NCBI GenBank assembly: GCA_030247855.1
Contig: JAPDRN010000009.1
Span: forward strand, 124,001-188,000
DNA: 64,000 nucleotides
Reading direction: 5' to 3'
Source of the DNA: Knufia peltigerae
Lineage: Eukaryota; Ascomycota; Eurotiomycetes; Chaetothyriales; Trichomeriaceae
Shown piece after piece: positions 55,565-64,000 of the stretch; within the stretch, counting starts at the first letter, position 1; each line of letters begins with the position of its first letter. The notes beneath the pieces are model-generated. The model was not told the origin of the DNA and ran no database searches. It was given only the letters and a program-made list of their open reading frames with translations. The translations under genes and the position numbers were made by a program.

Positions 55565-56548
55565 ATGGCAGTCCAAATGTCATCAGACGAAGAACGTCTC
55601 CTGGCGAGAAAACCTCTACCGACTCCACAACCGGCATATCTACCCACGGCTGGCTCACCCTTGACGGTAGATCAAGAATTGTACACTTCTATTCAAAAAG
55701 GGCAGAGGGAATTGGTCGAGTCATTCACGTTGCCCATTCGATCGGGACGTGCGTGGAAAGCACCAGCCAAAAGTATAGTCAGAATCAGTACTCCCGAAGG
55801 ACCACAGGTTGGTAAGTATCTAGTTATTCTGTCCTTCTGAAAAATCCCAGCAACAGGAATGCTTATGGTGTGCTATTTTTCCCAAGGTGATTTAAACATC
55901 TGGAACGCGGCAAACCCTCGCGAAAGATTCTGGGCATCTCGAACGAAACAATTGCATTCTTCTCACGTCACGACGTACGATCGATTGTGGTCATGTCTGC
56001 CATATATGCGTCCTCTGTCTACAATCATCGCCGACTCGTTGTCCTGGTACGGCAGGGATGAGACCGGTGGTCGAGTCCACGACTTACTGGGGACACGTTG
56101 CGACCCTTACATCAACACCCTGCTATCTGGACCGGATGCCTCGTACGACTTCCACTGCCATTCCAACCTGACGAGGGCCGTGATACCTTTCGGTCTCAAT
56201 GAGTCAGATGTCCACGACGTCATCAATCTGTTCCAGGTGACCGGGTTGGACGACAAGGGACGGTATTTTATGAACCCCTGTCCAGCTCAGCCAGGCGACT
56301 ATATAGAGTTCTTCGCCGAGCAGGATCTGTTGATGGCCTTGTCCACGTGTCCCGGCGGGGATTTGTCCCTGTGGGGTTTTGGTAGCGACAGCGAGAAAGA
56401 CATGATCAAGTGCTGTCGACCTCTCAAAGTCGAAGTTTTCAAATTGGTCGACGAGAACGCTATCTTGGCTGGAAAGTGGGCTCCTGCGCAACGTCCCGAC
56501 TATCGTGGGGTCCACGGCATGATTGTGCCTGCAGGAGAGAGTAAATGA
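55565..56548 (+). CDS. DUF1989 (urea carboxylase-associated-like) protein
   Basis: Exons 55565-55811 and 55857-56548 give 312 residues; the 45-nt intron has a GTAAGT donor and CAACAG acceptor, and the join rebuilds GPQVGMLMVCYFSQGDLNIWN. The sequence matches DUF1989: a ...GDLNIWNAANPRERFWASRTKQLH segment, a DLLGTRCDPYIN segment, HCHSNLTRA, and CPGGDLSLWG, with Cys/His residues likely to bind a metal. Bacterial relatives sit beside urea carboxylase genes and act in urea or carboxyguanidine breakdown; fungal members are uncharacterised. No urea gene is next door; the neighbour is the arginine-pathway gene ARG8, converging 57 bp away. The start is the first ATG giving a full-length domain, though ATG 55577 is also possible. 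Confidence 0.87.
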
Positions 56549-56605
56549 GAAGTCAGACAGCTCAAGAAACACCCGAAGAGCCTCAAAAAAGGACTTTCAG
56601 GCCCT

Positions 56606-58078
56606 TCATCTACCTGCCATCTCTTGTTGCCCTTCAGTGCCCTCGACATGATCAGGCTTTTCGTAGACCACAGTAATGGCCTCCTCCAAGATTGAAAGAC
56701 CCCGATTGATCTCCTCGTGAGAAATGACCAAGGGAGGGACAATCCGAAGAACACCATCTCCGGCTGTGATGATGAGTAGTCCTCTTTCTCGCGCGGCGGT
56801 GATGACGTCCGCAGCTTTTGCTTTGGCAGAGTCGCTCAATTGATACCCGACAATCAGACCACGGCCTCTGACCTCGGAAATGACCCTTGGGAACTTCTCC
56901 TTCATTGACTCGAAAGCGCTGAAAAACAATGTAGACTTGACCCTGACTTCCTCCTGCAACTGTGGCTTTGCCAGGCGGCCAAAGACGTGATGAGCCACCC
57001 GACAAGCGAATGGGTTGCCCCCAAAGGTTGTGCCATGGTCACCGGTCTTGATGAAAGGTGCAACAGTCTTGCCCGACACCAGAGTGGCCCCAATGGGAAT
57101 TCCGTTGCCAAGTGCTTTCGCGGTTGTCAGGATGTCGGGATGCACTCCTGAAGCCGTGTATGCCCAGAGATCTCCAGTCCGAGAGAGTCCACACTGGATC
57201 TCGTCGAAGATCAAGACAGCTCCCACTTCATCACATCTCTTGCGTAGTGCCTGGAGGAACTCTGGGGTTGCCACATTGATTCCTCCCTCGCCCTGAATTG
57301 GCTCCACGATCACTCCGGCAGTATTCTCAGTGACCAGATCTTTGACCGCAGCGACATCATTGTAGGTGCCATAACGGAAACCAGGTACCATAGGGCCAAA
57401 TGGAGACTGATACTTTGGGTTTGGTGTTGCCGACAGAGACCCGTATGTGCGGCCGTGGAATGATCCGTGGAAGGAAACAATATCCCTTTGCTTGGTTGCC
57501 GGATCCTTCGCGTAAGTCACCTTTCTGGCAAATTTGATTGCTGCTTCATTGGCCTCGGAGCCCGAGTTTGATATGAAGGCTTGGGTGAAAGGTGAACCGG
57601 GAGATTGCTTCTTTGTCTCCTCGATGAGAAGCTTGGACAAGGTTGGCGTCCATGGGTTGTGGTATAAATTGGAAGCATGAATTAACTGTTGTGCTTGATG
57701 GGCGATAATTCTGCTGATCTCGGGGTCAGAATGACCCAACGAGTTGACTGCTATTCCAGCCGTGAAATCAAGGTATTGTCTATTTTCATTGTCATATAAT
57801 ATACAGCCTTCTCCTTGTACCATCATAGGCGGGGGCCGCACATAGGTCGGGACCATAAAAGGGGCGGATTGGTTGAGAAAGGCAGCGGTAGCTGAGTCCG
57901 CCGGAGGGTCAGCATTGGGCAATGAAACTTCGCGCTGGGCTTGACTGTGGTCCAAGACAGGCATTGTAGAGGAGGTAGGGACTGCAGCGGGACTGGCAGC
58001 GTAACGACGGACAGAGGTTCGATACGGGAGTTGCGATAACCGCGACCAGGCAGCTCGTTTGCCGACTGCGAAAGCCAT
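56606..58078 (-). CDS. ARG8: Acetylornithine aminotransferase, mitochondrial
   Basis: Single exon, 490 residues. A presequence rich in Arg, Ser and Ala (about 1-40) precedes a class III PLP aminotransferase: GCILYDNENRQYLDF, GIAVNSLGHSDPEI, SNSGSEANEAAIKFARK, SFHGSFHGRTYGSLSAT, IVEPIQGEGGI, LIFDEIQCGLSRTG (the Asp pairs with PLP) and TTAKALGNGIPIGA with the PLP-binding Lys. It fits acetylornithine rather than ornithine aminotransferase by overall pattern. In the matrix it makes N-acetylornithine from N-acetylglutamate semialdehyde, the fourth step to ornithine and arginine. TGACTCA lies 78 bp before the ATG. It converges on the DUF1989 gene. Confidence 0.94.
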   Translation of the reverse strand: MAFAVGKRAAWSRLSQLPYRTSVRRYAASPAAVPTSSTMPVLDHSQAQREVSLPNADPPADSATAAFLNQSAPFMVPTYVRPPPMMVQGEGCILYDNENRQYLDFTAGIAVNSLGHSDPEISRIIAHQAQQLIHASNLYHNPWTPTLSKLLIEETKKQSPGSPFTQAFISNSGSEANEAAIKFARKVTYAKDPATKQRDIVSFHGSFHGRTYGSLSATPNPKYQSPFGPMVPGFRYGTYNDVAAVKDLVTENTAGVIVEPIQGEGGINVATPEFLQALRKRCDEVGAVLIFDEIQCGLSRTGDLWAYTASGVHPDILTTAKALGNGIPIGATLVSGKTVAPFIKTGDHGTTFGGNPFACRVAHHVFGRLAKPQLQEEVRVKSTLFFSAFESMKEKFPRVISEVRGRGLIVGYQLSDSAKAKAADVITAARERGLLIITAGDGVLRIVPPLVISHEEINRGLSILEEAITVVYEKPDHVEGTEGQQEMAGR

Positions 58079-58155
58079 ATTGTTTACAAGGTCTTGAGAC
58101 TCAATGACAGTGCGACCTCAGGTTAAATATGAAGAGAATGAGTAGGGCAAGACTT

Positions 58156-58162
58156 TGACTCA
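58156..58162 (-). promoter_or_regulatory. Gcn4/CpcA-type site TGACTCA before ARG8
   Basis: Exact TGACTCA, 78 bp upstream of the ARG8 ATG, almost the same distance as the copy before tryptophan synthase. Arginine-pathway genes are established targets of general amino-acid control in fungi. Confidence 0.65.
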
Positions 58163-58951
58163 TGCGAGTGAGTGCATAGGGCGTGCAGACGAAACCATCC
58201 ACCGATTCTCTGGGGCAAGAGTCACAAACCAACAACTGCGGCAAGAAAATTCTTTGCGGAGAACAACGACATCGGCGATAAGATGGAGGTTGATGTATCA
58301 TCGTCATTGATTAGATTAGATGCGACCAGAATATTGTACTCCTTTTTGCAGGGTTACGATACTCCTCGTTCCTCCTAAGTTGACTTTTCTCCTGCTCTTG
58401 GTGTTCCATTTCACAATGCGATAAATACAATCTTGACGAATATGAAAGAGGTCTCACCGCTGATTGAGATCCAGGATTCTAAAATTGCATTTCCTCAATG
58501 TTGATGCTGCTGTGTGCAAGGGGTTGAGAATGTTTTATGAATTCGACCTCTCATTTGAAACACAACCGGTGTCCTATTGACATGTCTCAAGCCACAAATT
58601 TCTCTGCGGTCCGTCATATGCTGCCACTCATCTGCGAAATGAAGCTAGACTCAGTGTTCCGCCCTGCCGGGGAGAACCTGTCTTTAGCAAGGGGCTGGCT
58701 GAGACAGCCACAGCCTTGCAAGGGCATCTATTGTGCCTCCTGATGAAATTCGATGACAGAAGCGTTACACGAGCCCGTCAATATGGTCCGGAGATCTGGG
58801 TCGATCCATCGACTTTCCGGGTACTAATTATACACTCAAGGACCATCGATACCACTTGTGGAAGAATTCCAGTTGAGTTGTTTATATGTAAGGTCGGTGA
58901 AATATGGACGGCGGACTTCTGTCGTTACCCCTTTATCATCCTGAGCGTACC

Positions 58952-58958
58952 TATATAA
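58952..58958 (+). promoter_or_regulatory. TATA box candidate for the secreted NTF2-like gene
   Basis: TATATAA about 100 bp upstream of the ATG at 59054, a plausible spacing for a strongly or conditionally expressed secreted protein gene. Confidence 0.5.
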
Positions 58959-59053
58959 CCCTACATCTCGCTCGAGGTTGCCTGCCAATTGTCCTGCTGT
59001 GTCCCTACCTTGAACTGTCAAATTACATCCTCGAAAACCAGAAAGCAATAAAT

Positions 59054-59884
59054 ATGCAGGGTTTGCTCTTCACCGTCACCGGCCTTCTGGCATTTGCCAG
59101 TGCCACCCCGTTCCTGGACCACAGAAATACATGCAAGGCCGACAATTGTGCCAGGTATGAAAGGAGCTCTCTGAGTTTTGGCCAAGCATTTAACCACGTA
59201 CAGAGCCATCACTGGAACCACCGCAGGACCACCCCTTGCGGTTCGACAGTCTGATTGTTCTGCTTTCACGAGCCCCAACCCAACGCCTACTATGCCCAGC
59301 TATGCATCTGCTTGTACCAACCCGGCCCAGTACAGCAGCGCCTGCGCCTGCTTAGGCAACCCTATGCCAACGGGGACCTGCATCAGCCCAGCCGAGGCCA
59401 CTTACATCGTCAATACCTTTGCATCTCTTCTGACTGCTCCGCAAGCACCGGACTTCAGCTCCAAGGCAAATGCTCTCCTAGCATCAACATTCACAGACAC
59501 CAGTGGATCCATCAACTTCCTCGCCAACAAAAATGTGGGTGCCCCGACTTCTTGACATATTCTCATGAGGTGACTGACTGACTGGCTGTTTTACAGGTCA
59601 GCGGTGTCACATTCCCCAACAAGGAAGCCTTTATTATTGGACAAGGATCTCAACCTCCCATTCCAGTCCTGAATACTCTCGACATTTTCTTCTCATGCAC
59701 CAAGATTGCGTGGCGATGGGTCGCTCAAGGCATCGGGTCTGGTCAATACGAAGTCAAGGGCATGGACATGTTCACAATTACTCCTGGAGGTCAGATCAGT
59801 GAAGCGTATGCCGAATTCAACAGTGGTGCTTGGCTCGCGGACATTGGGAACCCTCAATGCCCAAAGTGTAGCAGCAAAACCTGA
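59054..59884 (+). CDS. Secreted NTF2-like domain protein
   Basis: Exons 59054-59154, 59204-59534 and 59597-59884 give 239 residues. Introns are 49 and 62 nt (GTATGA/GTGGGT donors, TACAG acceptors). A signal peptide (1-18, MQGLLFTVTGLLAFASAT) is followed by a Cys-containing segment (YASAC, YSSACACLG) and then an NTF2-like/SnoaL-type fold: TCISPAEATYIVNTFASLL, VSGVTFPNKEAFIIGQGSQPPIP, CTKIAWRWVAQGIGSGQYEVKG and the near-terminal YAEFNSGAWLADIG. This arrangement is common in secreted proteins of unknown function in filamentous fungi. Some NTF2-like folds are enzymes, but no catalytic residue can be assigned. Six or more cysteines suggest disulfide bonds. Confidence 0.88.
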
Positions 59885-60957
59885 GAGATACGGCGTTGAT
59901 GGGGTTGACCGTGGCTACTCGATTTTGAAGGAGCCGCGCTGAAAGTTTTTCTATGTTTACTTCATTTCTCTGTATGGCGCGAAAGGTACATCGCGCCAGA
60001 GACCTCATTTTAATGGCTTGATTTTTTTGTCAACCGAAAGGTGATAGACTGAGTATGATGTATTCCATTTTCCTACCAGAATGCCCTCAGGGCTTAGGCT
60101 GCGCTGTCATATGGAGTTTCCAGCTGGGGTCTTGTTGGTGCAGGATACGTTAAACTCCTAATTTTGTGATTTTCAGACATTTGCACCGAGTAACCAGGCT
60201 TCAGGTGAACTTTGGGCCGTGTAAGGTTACGGACAAGCAGTTACTACTCCGTACGTATGACTCATCTGGTATATAAATACCAATCTTCTTTTCCCCCTTT
60301 CTCCCTTCTTTTCTTGTTCACTACCAGGTACACGAGCACTATCAAGTCCGCAATCGTATATCGTAACAGGGTGACAGAAAGAATGATGATGACTTTTTCT
60401 CGAGAATCCAAAAAGTTGCTGTATTTTCAATTTACCTGTAAACTGAAGAGTATGCACACTGCGCGGAGAGAGAGAGGAGAATTCTGACTTTGATACTGAG
60501 ACGGACATACTCCGTACGAGAGATCATTTTGTACCTAGGGACATTTTCTGGTCTTGAATTCTAGGTAGAGATTCCCAAAACTGAGTGCGCACAATCGTAA
60601 AAATGCTGCTTGTAGAATTTCTAGGGGATTCAGGGGGAGTCTTTTTTTGGATGATGATGATGATGATGATGATGAGACAGGGAACCACACGAGGCTGAAG
60701 CCGAAATCGCCACAAACACAACGGCCCCGAAGAACAACCGACGAGGTCGGAGAGGTCAATCAAAGAACTTTTGGTTTTTGGGCTATTCACCTAGGTACTT
60801 GTCGACTGCTAAACTGCCACTTTCTGCTATCTTATCCCCTCCGGTCACAAATTTCACCTGTTTTCTTTGAACCGTCCCTCATCAGTTGAATATTGTGATA
60901 CAAACCACAACCACCTCATACCTGGCACACAACCGCTTCGATTCCAGAGTCGCAACT
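59885..60957. other. Intergenic between NTF2-like and SDHAF4 genes
   Basis: About 1.07 kb. TACTCCGTAC at 60245-60254 and 60508-60517, and a (GAT)8 run at about 60650-60675. No gene seen. Confidence 0.55.
60650..60675. repeat. (GAT)n microsatellite
   Basis: About eight consecutive GAT triplets upstream of the SDHAF4 gene. Confidence 0.9.
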
Positions 60958-61590
60958 ATGAAGTCTCCCAGCAGCACCTCATCACTTCGGGGGGTGATCA
61001 CTTTTGCTCCTCGAGCCTACCTCTTCACATCTTCTCCTATACGGTCACCGCGGCCATCACGGTCCTTCGGCACGTCCGTTACCTCGAGAAAAAGCGACTC
61101 TTCATCTTCCAAGTCTGCTCCTCCATCTCCGTTCAACAGTTTCGGTGGCGGACCTGCGCCACCGAGATTGCCCAAGGAAGAGCAAGAGATTTTTGAAGCC
61201 CTGCAACGTTCATCGACGGGAGCGTTCTCGACGCCACGTACGCCACCGCCCAAGATCAATCAGTCACCTCATTCCGGACCCGCGGAGGCGGCCCATGCAC
61301 AGACGAAAGTGGAAGAGAGGGTGGACAAGATCCAGGCTGAGTCGGCGAGCAGACAAAAGGATCTCGGGGACAGCATGTCCAACTTCATCAAAGAGCAGTT
61401 TGACCGCACCAAGATCGACGCGAGGGGCGACGGTGAGGAATTGCACCCCAACATCGTTCGCGGTGCGCAGCCCGAGTTTGAAGGGGACGTCAACCCAAAG
61501 ACCGGAGAGGTTGGAGGGCCCAAGAACGAACCTTTGAGATGGGGCGCGTCAGGGGAATGGAGCTACAATGGAAGAACTACGGATTTCTAA
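60958..61590 (+). CDS. SDH8: Succinate dehydrogenase assembly factor 4 (DUF1674)
   Basis: Single exon from the first ATG, 210 residues; the frame is open earlier but has no ATG. A Ser/Arg/Pro-rich N-terminus (about 1-50, MKSPSSTSSLRGVI onward) fits a mitochondrial presequence. The diagnostic DUF1674 C-terminus is present: NPKTGEVGGPKNEPLRWG, GEWSYNGRTTDF. In yeast Sdh8 and human SDHAF4 this motif binds the free flavinylated Sdh1 subunit in the matrix, protecting it until it joins Sdh2 and limiting oxidative damage. The middle part (about 70-160) is longer and more polar than in yeast Sdh8 (138 residues), as usual for filamentous fungi. Confidence 0.92.
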   Translation: MKSPSSTSSLRGVITFAPRAYLFTSSPIRSPRPSRSFGTSVTSRKSDSSSSKSAPPSPFNSFGGGPAPPRLPKEEQEIFEALQRSSTGAFSTPRTPPPKINQSPHSGPAEAAHAQTKVEERVDKIQAESASRQKDLGDSMSNFIKEQFDRTKIDARGDGEELHPNIVRGAQPEFEGDVNPKTGEVGGPKNEPLRWGASGEWSYNGRTTDF

Positions 61591-61902
61591 GTAGAGAGGA
61601 AAGGTGTGGGAAATCGTTTAGAGATGATCTTCTTTGGAATAGAGCGCGCCTAGTTTCCCCGTCTGGAGATTTGTGCTGTAGTTTCTAGAGAAAAATGACT
61701 CGGATGTGCAAGAGCAAGACACAAGACGCCTTTGCCCATGTGTTTCCCAGCTCCAGTCCTAGCTCCACGTTTCTTCGCTCCCTCAATTTCGCATGTCTGA
61801 GTTCATGTATCAATCATTTCCTAGCATCATTTCCTTGATGTCTTATCGTTGCAAGATCATAAAAAGGACGAGTGTTTGAAAGCAAGAGTCGTCCGCACCC
61901 CC
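61591..61902. other. Convergent intergenic region (SDHAF4 / Pbi2-like)
   Basis: About 310 bp of 3' flanks. Nothing else seen. Confidence 0.55.
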
Positions 61903-62248
61903 CTATTGTGTCTTGACTTCGCCGTCTTGTTCGACGTGGATGTGTTCGTTGGTCTGGAGGACACCGACTTTGTCATCAGGGAACTCGACACTATTTTTAC
62001 ACAGTCATGGTCAGTATCTATAAATGCTAGTGAGACTGTTCAAAGAAGTCTAAAGCGTACGTGAAGCCCTTGATCAGAGTGAACTCATGCTTGATCGAGC
62101 CGCCGTCCGCCTTGGCCTTGTCCTTGGCCTTGGTCAATTCCTCGGGGGAAGCGTTTTCTTTCAGAGTGACCTGTGGAAGGCGACACAACGGTCAGTTTTT
62201 GATGATACTTGCGCAGAGCTGCGTATGGCTTACGTTGAAGAGAGGCAT
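61903..62248 (-). CDS. PBI2: Proteinase B inhibitor (Pbi2/I9-type), 70 residues
   Basis: Three small exons on the minus strand: 62248-62234 (five codons), 62170-62061 and 61990-61903; introns of 63 and 70 nt (GTAAGC and GTACGC donors; CACAG and AATAG acceptors). The product starts MPLFNVTLKENASPEELTKA and ends EQDGEVKTQ; all joins keep frame. It is an inhibitor-I9 domain standing alone, as in yeast Pbi2 and Pleurotus inhibitors: a compact fold with VTLKENAS as strand 1, the Lys/Ala-rich helix, and FTLIKGFTVEFPDD as central strands. Yeast Pbi2 inhibits vacuolar proteinase B (Prb1) in the cytosol and, with thioredoxin, promotes vacuole fusion. The gene is too fragmented for simple ORF finding; my confidence rests on the full-length match to the family pattern. 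Confidence 0.93.
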
Positions 62249-63454
62249 GTTGATCGGTCGGTGTGTGTGTATGCGGGATTCGAGGGGCTGGTGCCTGTTG
62301 AATTTAATAAGTCGGGCGCGGATCTGGCGATAAGGTTGGTTGAGAGACAGTGTCCAGGCGAAAAACCTCAATCTATGAAGATTTGTTGTTGATGAAAAGA
62401 ATCGAACGAATCTTGTTTTCCTGTAGTGGAAGATTGAGCGTGATGAAGATGAAGGAGGGAGTGAGTACCATGCAGTAAGTAAGGTAGTAGGCTGGATTGA
62501 TTCATGGCAATTCACAACTCATCCCACGCATGACGCAATTTACCGAGGTGGGCTTGTTTCTTCACCCACAATTCAACCTCCATGTAACGCTTCTTCGGCG
62601 TGGACCGAGAGATAACAAAGCACGAGTACTCGTACTGGTAGGTGCAAGAGATACAGTGATTGTCGACTCATTCATTACCTGTACAAATACGGAGCAAGAG
62701 GGAAATGATCTATGCTTTATTTTGTGGTTTTATTTTGATCCAAGTCTCGTCATTCTTCATCGTTGATCTCATCCTGCATGCCGCATATCTAGATAGATCT
62801 TGACTTTTTACCCCGCCAGTCCGAGTACGAGCACGAGTACCAGACAATACGATCTATTGATAAGTACGGAAAGGAAAAATTGTCTAAAGGCACTTCGAAG
62901 AATGGGAAGCTCATCGGTCTACATATCTGACTGAGCAGCTGGCGGCATACGGCCACTGTCACACATTTCATGTCAGCAGCTCACGAGCTGCCTTCTCATG
63001 GTGAAATGGTTCGCAAAGACAAGAACTTCGGTTAGCGGGCTGAATTGTAAGCGTGATATATCTACTCCGTAGCTGCGCCCAAAGACCCTTTTGTAAGCCT
63101 GAACTCGCCTCATCAGCCTTGTAAGGAAAAAGATTCATTAGGCCAGCAACAGGCATGCCAAAGCCTGTTCTAGGCCAGTTCGCTTCTGTTTCACACCAGC
63201 CACAGTTCAGCTCCAATGATCCTTCTGACGAACATCATCGCCACAAACCAGCAGCGAGTAGGATTGAAGTGAGCCAGGGGTTTGGTTGGATGAGATAATA
63301 TTAATTATTCGGTAATAAGGAGGCAAAAATGGGAAGCGATTGCTTTTCATGTGTGTGATGCCTTGTACATAATCGAGCCTACATCGAGAACAGTGTCTGC
63401 TTGTGACAAACCCATTGTACTCTTGTTACGCACCCCCATGAAGCCCGAAGAATC
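62249..63454. other. Intergenic between PBI2 and the right-edge gene
   Basis: About 1.2 kb. TACTCCGTA at 63063-63071 and a (TG)n stretch near 62261-62272. No gene seen. Confidence 0.5.
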
Positions 63455-64000
63455 ATGACGTTCCAATTCTCTAGGCTCGTGCCTCCCGTTGCGGGCCAGC
63501 GCCAACGCCAACGCCAACGCCGGCGCCAGGTCCAGGTCCAGGTGCAGGCATCGTCCCCATCACTGACATCTTCCTCCGCATCGACATCGACATCTCCACG
63601 AATTCGAGGTAGCAACAATAATTTATCCTCGACTCCCACTTCCCAATCTACGACTAATGATATATCCGTAAGCCATTTCCACGAGGTTTCTCAAATCGTG
63701 TGGTATTAACAACACCATGCACGCAGATGTCGAGTTCGGTGCCTGTGGACGGGCCTAGCACTAATGCCACCATTATAAGTCTTACAAAAAAGTTCAGAAC
63801 CCTCGGACGATTGAGCCCATGGGTGAGATCCGGGGTATGCATATTTCCTACCGTTTGCAGACTTCAAACAAGTTCCTGGAGACTGACCGTACGTGCAGGA
63901 GCTTCGAACACCCCCTGAAGAATCCTACCTCTGCGATACCTGCCTGCGGCTGGACCTCCGAGTGGAATCTTTTTGTGTACAACCGGGAGACACCGAGTAT
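63455..64000 (+). CDS. Start of an unrecognised, possibly HET-type gene, cut by the right edge
   Basis: Proposed exons 63455-63667, 63727-63822 and 63899-64000 (continuing). Introns are 59 and 76 nt (GTAAGC and GTGAGA donors; GCAG acceptors; GACTGACC branch site in the second), all in phase 0. The first 70 residues are low complexity: a Gln/Arg and Gln/Val repeat (QRQRQRQRRRQVQVQVQ) and a Ser/Thr-rich part. The last visible stretch, ESYLCDTCLRLDLRVESF, resembles the Cys-pair segment seen before the HET domain of fungal heterokaryon-incompatibility-like proteins, but the domain itself would lie beyond the window, so this is a guess. Exon 1 could also be wrong, with translation starting at ATG 63727. 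Confidence 0.5.

Larger units (their letters stand above)
58079..59053. other. Intergenic: ARG8 promoter and NTF2-like gene promoter
   Basis: About 975 bp between divergent genes. It contains TGACTCA at 58156-58162 (ARG8 side) and TATATAA at 58952-58958 (NTF2-like side). No further gene seen. Confidence 0.6.

Noticed and set aside
1..64000. Transposons, CRISPR arrays, RIP-type AT blocks and secondary-metabolite clusters
   Set aside because: I looked for transposase or reverse-transcriptase motifs, long repeats, spaced direct repeats, and PKS/NRPS/terpene-type genes and saw none.

Overview
This window is nuclear DNA of a filamentous ascomycete (Pezizomycotina), most likely a Eurotiomycete. 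Genes lie about one per 2.4 kb. Most carry short introns of 49-114 nt with fungal GTAAGT/GTATGT/GTACGT-type donors and CTAAC/CTGAC-like branch points. The set includes fungus-specific families: the ERMES subunit Mdm34, Kar9, a DUF3425 bZIP factor, a UapA-type purine permease and a fused tryptophan synthase. A short near-palindrome, TACTCCGTA(C), recurs between genes; I associate it with Eurotiomycete genomes, but that placement is inference. I found no transposon, CRISPR, rRNA or convincing tRNA.

Layout. 1-11 kb: right part of a CCDC47/PAT10-like ER protein gene, a secreted PLC-like phosphodiesterase, the glutathione-degrading peptidase Dug2 (WD40 + M20), a divergent Thr-type isoaspartyl peptidase/asparaginase, and the branched-chain ketoacid dehydrogenase E1 beta subunit. 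11-20 kb: a CNNM/Mam3 CBS-domain membrane protein, an unrecognised membrane-anchored coiled-coil protein, and Mdm34. 20-33 kb, all on the minus strand: an MFS sugar transporter, a UapA-like purine permease, and a mitochondrial translation pair, MTO1 and mitochondrial LeuRS. 33-42 kb: an F-box-like protein with a hidden 43-nt first exon, a bZIP factor, a class II aldolase-fold protein and a conserved-looking unknown. 42-51 kb: acylphosphatase, alternative oxidase, Kar9 and a SAM methyltransferase. 51-64 kb: bifunctional tryptophan synthase, a DUF1989 protein, acetylornithine aminotransferase, a secreted NTF2-like protein, the SDH assembly factor SDHAF4, a 70-residue Pbi2-type proteinase B inhibitor split into three small exons, and the start of a possible HET-type gene cut by the right edge.

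How they work together. Mitochondrial functions are frequent (BCKDHB, Mdm34, MTO1, LeuRS, AOX, Arg8, SDHAF4), and nitrogen/amino-acid metabolism is the second theme (Dug2, isoaspartyl peptidase, purine permease, Trp5, Arg8, DUF1989). This is a normal housekeeping region rather than an obvious island or biosynthetic cluster. The best regulatory observations are a perfect Gcn4/CpcA-type site (TGACTCA) about 80 bp upstream of both the tryptophan synthase and acetylornithine aminotransferase start codons, and a CGG-N6-CCG (UaY-like) site upstream of the purine permease. Exon boundaries were derived by hand from splice consensus, frame continuity and recognised protein families.
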